Assembly: GCA_963281255.1 (NCBI GenBank)
Contig: OY725505.1
Span: 2,480,001-2,544,000, forward strand
DNA length: 64,000 nucleotides
Direction: 5' to 3'
From: Aphrocallistes beatrix
Taxonomy: Eukaryota; Porifera; Hexactinellida; Sceptrulophora; Aphrocallistidae
In this document: positions 23,001 to 31,624 of the stretch, piece by piece
How the letters are laid out: every line of letters begins with the position of its first letter
How positions within the stretch are numbered: position 1 is the first letter of the stretch
Program-made: the position numbers and the translations under genes
The notes under the pieces: model-generated
What the model was told of the DNA's origin: nothing
The model's input: only the letters and a program-made list of their open reading frames with translations
Database searches by the model: none

Positions 23001-23461
23001 ACTCAAACAAGCACTCAATTAGAGTATTGGAGTTACATTCGTTAGCGAAGATTGGATTCAGGCGTTTTGATGGATTTCTCAGTTGTTTGCAGTCCTGTAC
23101 TAGCTTAGTAGAGTTGGAACTAGCGCATGCTTGCATAAGTTGTGATGACGTCACTCTCTGGTCTTCGGCAATTCGCAGTCTCACCTCTTTACTCTATTTG
23201 AATTTCTACTGTGTCTCCCTTTATGATTCAGGAATGTTGAGTCTATGTAGAGGTCTCCTCTTCCAACCTAACATTAGGTATTTGTCAATATACGGCTGTG
23301 ACCTGAGTTCTGATTCCTGTCTTCCTCTCACAAATCTGATTTCTACTCTCAAACAGCTGAAGTACCTGAAAGTGACTGAACTCTCCGAACCAGAAACTGA
23401 ACCTATCAAACTCCTCGAGCTAACAGCTGATCAGTATGGTATAGAGCATCACCTCTTTTAG
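20096..23461 (+). CDS. NLR protein: N-terminal helical domain, NACHT ATPase, leucine-rich repeats
   Basis: Cytosolic receptor-type NTPase that would oligomerise on sensing danger or microbial signals. 1121 residues in one uninterrupted exon. Residues 1-90 are helical and could be a death-fold adaptor domain, but the subtype is not clear. NACHT: Walker A GNPGSGKT (286-293), Walker B with LLLIIDSLDE (373-382), sensor-1 block IFLTSRPG, then a winged-helix-like region with FADLSIQEFIGAIWLK. Degenerate leucine-rich repeats fill about 850-1105 (for example SLVELELAHACIS, RYLSIYGCDLSSDSC). The start codon lies directly after TTTTTAG, a splice acceptor, so the 5' leader is spliced. The stop TAG is followed at once by GTAATA, a possible donor. 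No defects were seen. Invertebrate NLR repertoires of this layout are known, but the ligand is unknown. Confidence 0.92.
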   Translation: MSAASHLKKLSDALSRYDIHQIHDYLSVPDGVCDPESDGILFLTSLIRWNEFDPFIFQQSLLAIRPDLVDVALDISWLCVDVPGLHSDEPLTVKSLVQLLQWGISIRNLRIIQATYDSEMSEVTFDNTIKLLLDRNIIRKDLKELSLLLTDIELNAVVEKLASYREAFQNMCDHEFISKFKKELARLGKQIIEWEHCLKEFLETQFRNVQQMLDNDEAVSLKKVYVDLTILKQKPRPVSYEDETTYNEIAYLRAIANKEIDITPIDFMEEMKSCDPAKPEIKCFIGNPGSGKTFLCNRTALRFGNNELSQFSYSLCIPCRTQEWHEMEFSRVKAGLPITTDFICEWLLLGLPVDLSWTTDLAKHITETDGEGLLLIIDSLDEFIKDIAFQKTLLYFLLTRKALTQSFIFLTSRPGAWTDISTSHHILITSFYHVLGFSPAQRDLYFKKQFDDDEILKRCTRLLDRFDEIKRLSLIPVNASLFASLMKSEDGARIHTLTKLYYELTLYLIRRQLTRMLLEELSKVSELSELDNNVLECLHSIGFIAYQGVAFREMISDEKVPLRVGKVSKSSECLGLVQEYVKVDKIGILTKVWAFADLSIQEFIGAIWLKSCSWRDQCLSVRFIVHTNDVFSVFRMIVRFLCGLLSDESMNVFYLLFKHVTPRPVPIHHLPECVQLRYEDESVLVRPERELFQYTGWNEFTEKFLQLSVMLSESDCDSIPNFLQVCRRFLPDSICFYIESAVTPNEWICFLESLPLFESIHLIHVDSRFVTPEQLYDLFECIKRCSVSCVALKLSWYFNTEVLDYANAIQRTQLTNTKLSLQLEYCKLTETETGEAFSTPNQILSGLSLYRNEFPPGTLSLLTNQISTCHNLKYEHTYTSEYEALFSGLSSAIHINGLHLSSIPPEHHQHLYSLLPSLSNLREITWDAANPNSILPHISHLSTLSYLRIAGEQNTLDINLSDSLLQLLHSNKHSIRVLELHSLAKIGFRRFDGFLSCLQSCTSLVELELAHACISCDDVTLWSSAIRSLTSLLYLNFYCVSLYDSGMLSLCRGLLFQPNIRYLSIYGCDLSSDSCLPLTNLISTLKQLKYLKVTELSEPETEPIKLLELTADQYGIEHHLF

Positions 23462-24208
23462 GTAATAATAAGATAAATTTAGAATGTGTCATTGGTGTCA
23501 GTTGGTAATCTAAATTTAGAACTACTAACTATTGACTAGCTTAAACATTTGTTTCAGTTTCACAAAAACTGTACACTAAACTGAGTTTTTGTTTCCACTC
23601 TTGAGACACTCACCACTTCACACCTCTCCCTAACTGTACTTTGTATTCATTCTAAAAGAGCGATACTGAATAGTTCCGATTACAGAAGTGTTAGAATATG
23701 GAACTATAGAATATGAGTTAGTATAAGAACTAGCAACAGGAAATGATTGGTTGATGGAGAGGTGTGAAATGTTGTAGTGACATGTTTGGCCATTAACTGG
23801 ACACATTTAACTAAAAATAGACCGGAAATGTCTGAAATCTGAAAATATTTAAAATTATACATAATTCCGTTAAATTATGATTTCATAGACTTAGCAACAG
23901 AGTTAAATTTATTCCTGAATTCTGATTCGTTGAAATTGTTAATCTTATCAAAAATAGGCAATAAAATGTTTGATATTTGTGGAAATATTTGGCACTTATT
24001 TGTGTATCCAAGGAGTGAAGTCACTTCTAATAGCTGATTCCTCAATATCCATGATTTTACAAAATTAGTTCCTTAAAATAGAATGTGACACAATTGTGAC
24101 AGCTATGCTACCTCGTTATTGCTTACTTAGTATGACTACTTGTAACCTCAATTCTCTGTGTCATATTTCACTGAATTAATTTCATTATTTGTTTTCTCTC
24201 TTTTCTAG
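23462..24208 (+). other. Candidate intron starting at the base after the NLR stop codon
   Basis: GTAATA begins immediately after the TAG stop, and a good polypyrimidine tract with acceptor (TTTTCTCTCTTTTCTAG) ends at 24208. If used, the 3' untranslated region is spliced and the junction lies too close to the stop to trigger nonsense-mediated decay. Alternatively the message is simply unspliced. Confidence 0.35.
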
Positions 24209-24790
24209 ATACTACACACACCTCAATACTCTCACTCCATTCCATGAGTCAATCTTCTTTCTCACACATTCCTATTCCCCAATTCTATCTCTATTAGAAC
24301 TCAAAACTCATATTTACATAAAACATTGCTTGCTTTTGTTGTTATTTACGTTTGAATGAATTTATGTTGTGAGCTAACTCTGTTGTAAACCACTTAATGG
24401 GTGACTAATTCTCTCTTATTCGAAACTGATCAAATCAAAATATTCAAATCGCTCTCTTTAATGGAACATTTGCATGATTCGAATCAAATATTTCCACATC
24501 TTATTATGGCATTAATGACATGTAACCTCCGTAGAGTGCGAATCAATCAATAATATATTTTCATAACTTCTCGTGCCACTATTCTGTTACAGCACAGCAG
24601 GTTGAAGAGGCTTTCAGGACACTATGTGTCCAATTGACTTTGTATGTTTCCGGTATAGACTCCTTATGTAAGGACTGTAGGTGTTCAATCTCGGGTCCTA
24701 GAACTTGGTCTATTGTGTAATTGTTGATATCTCGTAATCTTTATTATGTGTACTGTGCTTGAAATATTGCTTTATGCGTCTTGATTTTAA

Positions 24791-24796
24791 AATAAA
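24791..24796 (+). terminator. Polyadenylation signal, probably of the NLR gene
   Basis: AATAAA about 1.3 kb after the stop codon (about 0.6 kb if the candidate 3' intron is removed). The first convincing hexamer on this strand downstream. Confidence 0.35.
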
Positions 24797-25055
24797 AGGT
24801 TGGGATGCGGTCATCTGTTGTTTTTACGGTCATTAACGTATCGAGTTGACCGAGTGCTTGTTTGAGGTTGTTTAATAAGTGTGTTCAAGGTGTACTGCTG
24901 GATGGTCAGTATGGTAGTTGGTTGAGTAATGGATCGCTGCTCGTTTGTTATCCGTGATGAACTTTGTCATCTCTATGCAATCTTTCGTGGTTAGTAAAAT
25001 AGATCTATTCCCGTACTCGACGAATGTAACGCCGATAGTAAACCCCAAATAAATA

Positions 25056-25461
25056 CAGTGGAACTTGTATATAATGGCCACCCAAGAGACTGGACAAAAT
25101 TGGCCGTTATACACAGGTGATTGTCTTAATCCCCAAAAGGTATCAACATAGTGCAATAAATATAAGTTTTTAGAAATCCATTACTTGAAGTAATTACATG
25201 AAACTTGTTTATCGTTCGTAACAGGTCCTGTAATAAACACAAAAAGGTGAAAAAGGTGATGGCCGTTATATACAGATAGTGGCCGTTATACACATATTTA
25301 GGGTCAGTAAGGGACTACAAACAGGTGGCCGCTGGCCGCGTTGAGCAGGTGACCGCTATACACAGGTTCAGTATTATGGAATATCGGACGGGACTGTTCA
25401 TTGGGGACCGCTATAGACAGGTGACCGTTATATAGAGTGGCCGTTATAGCAGGTTCGACTG
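25056..25461. mobile_element. pogo/Tigger-like non-autonomous element (406 bp)
   Basis: Left end CAGTGGAACTTGTATATAAT, right end GGCCGTTATAGCAGGTTCGA then CTG, inverted relative to each other; TA flanks (25054-25055 and 25462-25463). 'GGCCGTTATA' and 'GACCGCTATA' motifs recur inside. No transposase. Confidence 0.75.
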
Positions 25462-25586
25462 TACTTGTCAATGTATGATTCCTACTTTTGTGCCGAGTAA
25501 GAATATTCTTACTTGGCGCAGAACATTTATACTACAAGTTGTTAAATCTTGCTTTTACACAAATTATCTTTTTAGCTTCTTAGACG

Positions 25587-26867
25587 ATGAATCTAGCTGG
25601 ATATTTGTTTTCAGGCACATTATTATCACTTCTAATTTACTTGTGTTATCTAGCTGGATATTTGTTTCAAGGCATATTATTATCACTTCTAATTTACTTG
25701 TGTTGCTCACTTATTAAATACATTCAGAAGTTGTACAAGCATATAGGTAGTAGGTTTGCTTCCGATATTGATGTTTATGCATTTTCGCGGGCATATAATG
25801 TAACCTTGCAAATTGTTACAATTGATGAGCGTTTACTGTTTGGATCTAGTGGAGGAGAAAAAATATCACTGCATTACAACAAATACAAACTTTATTTCTC
25901 TCCAACCATGAACACATGTGGTCCTAATATTGATACAAGTGTATATAGCGATTTCTTCTATGAATCACTTGTTATTAAGATTGGCGATGATAAAGATGTG
26001 ATAATTCGACGTGTAAAATGTTGTTTTCGAAAGAATTTCTGGAGAATGAAATGCTTCTATCATAATTTGTTTGAATGTCGTGCTGTGAATTATTTTTTTG
26101 GCGATCAATTTTTTCAATGTATTCCTCAAAACGTCGTAAAAGATCCTGATACGATTCTCCAGCGCATTCCTGAGCACTTGAGAGAGAGTGCTAAACTGAC
26201 ATTAGTGGATATCGATTGCTTATCTAACCAGAAAATTTGTCAGCTGTATAACCACGATTCAGACAAAAAATGGATAATTGAACTTAAGAAACTGTCAAAA
26301 ATTTGTAGTAAGAAGAAACATAGTCGCTTAACTCGCAGAGATATCTTGCATATGGGAGACAAATTCATGACTCAACTTTTAGATGCTCCAAATCAGAAGA
26401 GATTCATCGAAGAGGAAATTGAAAAATGCCAAAATAATCGCAAAAAGCCACACCAATTAGGCTCTGAGCGTGTGGGTGACTGTAAGCTTCACGCTTTGGG
26501 TTCGAAATTGTCACCTTTATTCGCTGCTGATATAATAGATTTCGCGATATCTAACCGCACAGACAAACGAATTATTCTTCGTTATAAACCTCCTGGATTT
26601 CTGTATTATTACTCAATTCTATTCGATCACCAATATAAAGTGATAAAGTTCGCGAGAAAATTTAAAAATATTGATAATGAAATTGATTTTCTAGCTTGTT
26701 TTAATATAGCTAAATACAAGGTTGATCAGAATACGAAAAAGTGGGATTATTTGCTGTTGCTTCTTCGCCCAAAATGGAGTCTGTTTGGAAAAGCAACTCA
26801 AAATCATTTATATAGTTTTCAAAATAAATTAGAATCTTTGTTGCTAGAATGTAATCTACGTATTTAA
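25587..26867 (+). CDS. Unrecognised 426-residue protein with duplicated hydrophobic N-terminus
   Basis: I do not recognise this protein. The N-terminus is two copies of a 19-residue hydrophobic unit (AGYLFSGTLLSLLIYLCY and AGYLFQGILLSLLIYLCC) from a 57-bp tandem duplication; it could be two membrane helices, or the real exon may begin at the acceptor-like TTTGTTTTCAG at about 25612. Residues about 55-110 (AFSRAYNVTLQIVTIDERLL then ISLHYNKYKLYF) faintly recall the end of an OTU-type cysteine protease fold, but no Cys-containing OTU start is visible. The rest is basic, with Cys/Phe-rich CCFRKNFWRMKCFYHNLFEC and Lys-rich helices. No start context, signal peptide or promoter decides the start. 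It could be a transposon-borne or lineage-specific gene. Confidence 0.5.
   Translation: MNLAGYLFSGTLLSLLIYLCYLAGYLFQGILLSLLIYLCCSLIKYIQKLYKHIGSRFASDIDVYAFSRAYNVTLQIVTIDERLLFGSSGGEKISLHYNKYKLYFSPTMNTCGPNIDTSVYSDFFYESLVIKIGDDKDVIIRRVKCCFRKNFWRMKCFYHNLFECRAVNYFFGDQFFQCIPQNVVKDPDTILQRIPEHLRESAKLTLVDIDCLSNQKICQLYNHDSDKKWIIELKKLSKICSKKKHSRLTRRDILHMGDKFMTQLLDAPNQKRFIEEEIEKCQNNRKKPHQLGSERVGDCKLHALGSKLSPLFAADIIDFAISNRTDKRIILRYKPPGFLYYYSILFDHQYKVIKFARKFKNIDNEIDFLACFNIAKYKVDQNTKKWDYLLLLLRPKWSLFGKATQNHLYSFQNKLESLLLECNLRI
25593..25706 (+). repeat. In-frame 57-bp tandem duplication
   Basis: CTAGCTGGATATTTGTTT at 25593 and again at 25650, each followed by ATTATTATCACTTCTAATTT. Two copies, few differences, so the duplication is young. 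It preserves the reading frame. Confidence 0.85.
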
Positions 26868-27217
26868 TATTTTCCTTTCCCTATCAATATGGATTTAAGA
26901 TAGTATTTGATATTATTATTGTATTTCTTGAATATTTAATTAATCTTAGTTCTGTATTACTTTTGACCGAAACTTACATTTTAATCCGAGCAAATCGATT
27001 AATTGTTATGGTCTTATCAGTATTGTGGTTACTCCTTCAAATTATAGGAGTTAATCAAGAAATACTAACAAGTGGACCAGAAGAATTGTATCATATCTTC
27101 TTTCCCCCCGTCCCAATAACGAAAATTTCTAGTATTGCCAGCCATGAATATTCCGATCTTGATCATGTGCAGATTATGATTATCCCCTTGTGATTCGAAT
27201 TTCAATCTTCTAATATC
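26868..27217. other. Intergenic, nothing recognisable
   Basis: AT-rich stretch after the 426-residue gene. No gene or repeat family member is seen before the GC-hairpin family copy at 27218. Confidence 0.4.
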
Positions 27218-27590
27218 CTTACTATTAAAACTCGATTAATGTATATTTATATATTTATATATATATATATATATATCTGTAACGAATTGATTGAAGAAAC
27301 TACCGGGCACAGAAAGCTAATTTTTGGCATGTGGGAGTCTTTTGGCTATGGCTCCAGTAATTTCTGAGCTCAGAGCAAAATGTCGACTCATCATGGAATT
27401 ATGACGTCATTGTCACATTTTTGAAAGTTAAGCAATACAATTATTCGAGCATAACTCAGCCATTATAGGAGATAGAAGGCTGAAATTTTAATAGAATATG
27501 TATACTAACATACCTCACATATGATGCAACTATCATCAAAAAATGATGACTCATCACTATGTTATGACGTCATCAACCCCAACCCAATCA
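27218..27590 (+). repeat. GC-hairpin dispersed repeat, 3'-truncated copy
   Basis: Starts CCTTACTATTAAAACTCGAT with an AT microsatellite, then CTGTAACGAATTGATTGAAG through TTATGACGTCATCAA at 27565, and stops without the GC-rich end. Confidence 0.7.
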
Positions 27591-27749
27591 TCAACCTCAA
27601 CCCCCTCCTTTTTTTGGAAAAATATGAAAACTCTACGCCTATGCTCATAAGTTTTATCCTATCTCTTCACATTCGCAAGATAGGCACCTTTTCGCCACTG
27701 ATGGGCGCATACAATTCCAGAAAAGACTGTTTTTATAGTTATTGCCTTT

Positions 27750-27890
27750 AAATTAATGCGACGGGACGGAAATTAAGTATTTTGGCTTCCTGTCCGGAAA
27801 TTAAATACCTAGGCTGGTCCGTAGTAATTTAGGTGTCTAGACTTCCCAATATGTGTCAGTCCCGTCCCGGAAATTGGCATTCCCTGAATG
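27750..27890. repeat. GGGACGG-unit repeat, degraded array
   Basis: Contains GCGACGGGACGGAAATTAAG, a middle of diverged units and CAGTCCCGTCCCGGAAATTG followed by GCATTCC. No target duplication could be fixed. Confidence 0.6.
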
Positions 27891-28012
27891 AATGGGGTGC
27901 ATGCCCACTACTTATTTTCGCCTGAAAGTTATTTTGGGGTTTTAATTACGTAACTAATCCAAACTACAATTTTGCTTCAAAAGTATATATATTGGCTATT
28001 ATGCCAATTTTT

Positions 28013-28097
28013 AGGACATGCCTAATTAGGTATCTTAAACCGTCCCGTCCCGGAAATTAGGTACCTTTTCTGTCCCGTCCCGGAAATTAGCATGCCT
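28013..28097. mobile_element. GGGACGG-unit mobile element (85 bp) with 9-bp TSD
   Basis: Starts AGGACATGCCTAATTAGG and ends GGAAATTAGCATGCCT. Flanked by exact 9-bp direct repeats CCAATTTTT (28004-28012 and 28098-28106). Internal units read CCGTCCCGTCCCGGAAATTA. Same family as 45614-45871 and 62186-62304. Confidence 0.75.
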
Positions 28098-28268
28098 CCA
28101 ATTTTTACGCGATAAACACGTATGGTTATTTTTTCGCTCATTCCACTCGCTTACACTTAATTTCTAAAAGGAAGCGATTACCTCGGAAAAATGTCTCTCT
28201 CTAGACCTAACCAAGTATGATAAGCATTACGTATTTCATTATTCTACTCATAAATTTCTCTATTTTAG

Positions 28269-28723
28269 ACTTATCTGCTACACCTCAACCAGATCCCTCA
28301 ACTAAAGCTCGCTTAGATCCCAGAATATCGCTTGTGCCCTCGGCCAGAAGTCCTACACTCGAACATTATACTGAACATTACTAAAAACCATTATCACTGA
28401 CTGATATTCCATTGGATCTCGAACGGATTTCATCAGCTAATGGAGAAATTAAGACACAGGACACAATCATGTCTGTCTTGAACTGAATATTGGCGAGTAG
28501 TCTTGAAAGATGAGACACTTCTGTACCAGCAACTCAACCTGATAAAAGAGATAACTCAATCAAGGTACTACATGACGTCACAACTGAAGTAGCTTCTCTA
28601 ACGATCCCAACTCTAACTTATATACTAAACCTAAGGTGTAAATCTTTGAAGGAATGGGAGTTATTAGAAATCAACTGTGATAGAGAGATCTACGTATATT
28701 GGTTCATTAGCTTGAGCGCATAA
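28269..28723 (+). pseudogene. Decayed exon, locus copy A (exon 1 of 3 seen)
   Basis: After the acceptor CTATTTTAG a single frame (phase from 28271) reads as protein to a stop at 28721, with three in-frame stops (TAA, TGA, TGA). Readable segments include SATPQPDPSTKARLDP, PLSLTDIPLDLERISSANGE and VLHDVTTEVASLTIPTL. The absence of frameshifts over 450 bases with several stops suggests a gene that decayed by substitutions. Family not recognised. Confidence 0.45.
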
Positions 28724-29032
28724 AATATAGAGATATGTGAGGAGGGTGTACAGGTGTCATAACGATGTCAGATCTGTATTTTGGCAGTAGAATCCATGAA
28801 CAGATGTTTCAATGCTTCCTGTCCGATAATTGATCACGGAGATGTAGTCTGGGTTGAGATTATAACACAAGTCCACTAAAGAAGAGAATTTGATAATGGT
28901 CAGATCCTGTTACAGTTCTTTATGCATACCTCTTAGGTTATATCCAATAGGTTGGCTGCTGTGAATAGATGGAAAAGAGAGACAAGTTGGTAGTCACTAG
29001 ATTGGTGGTTTAATAATAATTTTTGTGTGCAG

Positions 29033-29239
29033 AGAGGAGTAGACTTGTGTAAGAATGGATTAACTGGATTAACGAAATCCCTCTTAACAAACAGCTGTGC
29101 TGGTAACGTAGATGCAATGAAGCTAACAGAGAGTGGAACAGTGTCATGCATACGTAACCAGAATGGATTTAATTATTTGAAAGTCGTGAATATATTCCAA
29201 CGACAGCAGGAAGCAATGCCTATCATTTGGAGAGACTGA
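29033..29239 (+). pseudogene. Decayed exon, locus copy A (exon 2), paralogue at 46473
   Basis: Opens after TTTTTGTGTGCAG and reads RGVDLCKNGLTGLTKSLLT, then AGNVDAMKLTESGTVS and NIFQRQQEAMPIIWRD to a stop. The corresponding stretch 46473-46690 is clearly homologous but has small indels that destroy the frame. Function unknown. Confidence 0.45.
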
Positions 29240-29319
29240 ATTGGAAATGGAAATAGAAATAGAGAGGATATGGAAACTGTTCTTTGAAATGGACGAAGAG
29301 CTCATAAATGGATGGTATG

Positions 29320-29560
29320 TAATTATCAGTTAGCTTATGATCAATATTGTTTAGAAACACTTTAGAGGTATCAGAATGGAAAGAATTTCCATAATTTATA
29401 TTCATCTAACCTCATTGATGATTGAGACAATCTAACATTTTCTCAGTAATCACTGAGGCTAATTAATTGAATAGAAATTGTGGAAATTCTTACCATTCTG
29501 ATACCTCTAAACACTGATTTTCATAAGCCAACTGATAATTACATAGGCACCTCACTGAAT
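29320..29560. repeat. Foldback of ~100-bp arms, locus copy A
   Basis: TTTAGAGGTATCAGAATGGA and its inverse, and TTATCAGTTAGCTTATGA with its inverse, form a hairpin centred near 29440. The homologous hairpin is at 46760-46990, so it predates the duplication of the locus. Confidence 0.7.
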
Positions 29561-29631
29561 GGAATAGTTTAAGCAATGGAGTAGATCCAAATTGGAGTTA
29601 ACGAACAGCGTCCTACTCTAAGATTCCTTTA

Positions 29632-29900
29632 GACCTATTCGGGACAATTGTCACCGAATGAGATACACAAACAGCTGTACTGTAGAGACATGATGGCGTC
29701 TTATGGGAATGCAATCAGAAACGTTGAAGAGGGTGCTTACAGTCTACCTTTCAAAGACACCACCAGAGGAATTGTTGCTTGATGAGGATCTTTTCATTTG
29801 GTACCAGTGGAACTAATGAACTATGAACTCAGAGTCGACTACTCCCTGCTTCACTGTGTGACTTGTTTCCCGAGTATATGCTATTCCATCAGATGTGTGT
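29632..29900 (+). pseudogene. Decayed exon, locus copy A (exon 3), paralogue at 48540
   Basis: From 29632 the frame reads TYSGQLSPNEIHKQLYCRDM, MASYGNAIRNVEEGAYSLPF, KDTTRGIVA, two adjacent TGA stops, then GSFHLVPVELMNYELRVDYS. The composition and conserved phase look like genuine protein. The counterpart near 48540 starts TYSRQF and then shifts frame through a one-base deletion. Family not recognised. Confidence 0.45.
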
Positions 29901-29904
29901 GGAA

Positions 29905-30265
29905 ATATTTTAGAGTGTGAGTACATACAAATACGTGAGGACGAAGGATTATTGAAGCCATTGAGGCTCAGGCACCAAGTCGAGTTAATCCGTACCTGTG
30001 TGAGAAAAATGGTTGCATAAGATGCTTTATTCGCTGCTGAGACACCCAATCCTTATCATCTAATCTTACAAAGCCATATTACACCCCAAGTTGTCCCCAG
30101 GTTAAACCCGGGGAGAACTTGGGGTCATTTCAATTTTTGTAATGATCCCAAATTTATATGGCTTCAAACATTTCGATTTTGTATAATTTTGACATGTATT
30201 ATCTCTTGATGGTATCGATGTGCATGTACAGTAATTATATTTTAAAGTATTGTTTTACATATTGT
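29905..30265. other. Intergenic with one GC-rich hairpin
   Basis: A hairpin built on CCCCAAGTTGTCCCCAGG and CCCGGGGAGAACTTGGGG lies at about 30085-30125. Otherwise nothing recognisable. Confidence 0.4.
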
Positions 30266-30269
30266 AGGA

Positions 30270-30368
30270 GTATTTCATTTGGGGGATGAAATTGAACTGA
30301 TTTGTCCTCATTCGACGAGTTCCATTTTTGGAAGGATTCGTTCATACAATGGACAGATGGGTTAGAGC
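30270..30368 (+). pseudogene. Broken duplicate of exon 2 of the Ras-like gene
   Basis: From TATTGTAG|GAG to CAGATGGGTTAGAG this stretch matches 39561-39652 along its whole length (shared: GAACTGATTTG versus GAACTCATGGATTTG, GACGAGTTCC, AAGGATTCG, CAGATGGGTTAGAG). Indels break the reading frame. It is followed by an end of the CATAGCCTACT foldback family at about 30368, inserted right after the shared GTTAGAG. Confidence 0.7.
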
Positions 30369-31130
30369 ATAGCCTACTCTAGTATAAGGCCTGCCATTAG
30401 AATGAAAAATTTGTGCCAGGAGGGATGCGGTCGAAGATGGTTGAATTTTTACACATATTAGCTAAAATCGTCAATAATGAGAATAGAGCTTAATTTTGTA
30501 TTAGTTTTACTCCTAGTAATAAACACGGAATCCAAGTCATAAATCCGACAAATTTTTGATTTCCGTAGTCATTATGTGCATCTATTTTCGAGGTCGAATT
30601 TGGCGATTTTCTGACCTGTTTTAAGTTCGCTTTAAGGGATTATAGATGTATTACTTTCGTACAGACCAAGTTGGGGACCAGTGGATTTGAAGAATTTGGA
30701 ATTTTCCATGGAATGTAATATTCCGATTTATGTATAAATATACAAGGGACAAAAATATTCGAAAATTGTATTAAATTGGGTCTTTTCAGGAAGAGGATTA
30801 CGTGTACATCTAAATGGTATGGGATACATATAATCGGATTCCAGATTTGAATCTGGAATCCGATTATATGTATCCAAAAAACATTTGAATTAGTCACAAT
30901 TGAATTTTTCTAATCAATCACATTCATTCCTAACTTTTTTTGTAATTATCTATCAGTGACACCTTATGCCACATACACCCATGGTTGCTTAGACTGAGAA
31001 GACTATTCATTGAGTTGAGTTTTTATAAGATTGTTTAACCATGACTAATTCGAATGTGTAGATTTCGAATTTGAAGTCAGACTTTTAGTATCTCTTAGAA
31101 ATTAGGCATCTTAACCCGTCCCTAGAATTT
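30368..31130. repeat. Diverged foldback-family fragment and a perfect hairpin
   Basis: CATAGCCTACTCTAGTATAA at 30368 is the left end of the foldback family complete at 44198. Inside lies a perfect 54-bp hairpin (30822-30875; arms of 26 bp, two-base loop). A single GGGACGG-family unit (ATTAGGCATCTTAACCCGTC) is near 31102. Confidence 0.55.
30822..30875. repeat. Perfect 26-bp-arm hairpin
   Basis: GGATACATATAATCGG at the left and its exact reverse complement at the right, joined by the centre CCAGATTTGAATCTGG; no mismatches in either arm. Confidence 0.9.
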
Positions 31131-31189
31131 GAACATATTGATTGCCCCCCATGAAAATGAACAATTTAGTACTATTCGTATGGGAAAAT

Positions 31190-31425
31190 CAAATTCTCAA
31201 ATACTTTTGTCCGGTTGGTGTATATCATCATCATCTAATTGAAATTGATTCTAAATTGCAAATAATATTTACTCAGGGTTTTAGGCCGCTCAATATGTTC
31301 CAGGTCCCAGGCCCAACTATGTATTCAATAGGAAATGAGAACTATCTTTAATCCGTCATTTTTGACCTGATTGTTTGTACTGAATGTTTATGTTGTAATT
31401 TGATTCTTAAGGTCCATGATGGATA
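31190..31425. repeat. Duplicate of the Ras-gene second intron
   Basis: ATCATCATCTAATTGAAAT, AATTTACTCAGG-like text, CAATATGTTCCAGG, CAGGCCCAACTA and CTTTAATCCGTC match the same order in 39700-39870. It continues the duplication seen at 30270. Confidence 0.65.
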
Positions 31426-31429
31426 TTTT

Positions 31430-31620
31430 TCTCTGGTTAAATGTGGTCCAGAACTTTCATTGTTAGAACTTGGGCCCACACTTTGATATGTATATCTAAC
31501 TCACAACATGTGTATTATTTCAGATATAGACGTCCACTGGATGTTATTTATCTTCAGGTGACCTTGTAAACAGAGGTTAGTACTCGCTTGAGCATTCAAT
31601 GAGTTTCCTTAATCCGATCG
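31430..31620. repeat. Stretch duplicated at 48335-48500
   Basis: CTTGGGCCCACACTTTG, AACTCACAAC, TAGACGTCCACTG, AGAGGTTAGTACT and ATTCAATGAGT have matching counterparts in the same order near 48335-48495. It ties copy A to copy B of the decayed locus. Confidence 0.6.
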
Positions 31621-31624
31621 CATG

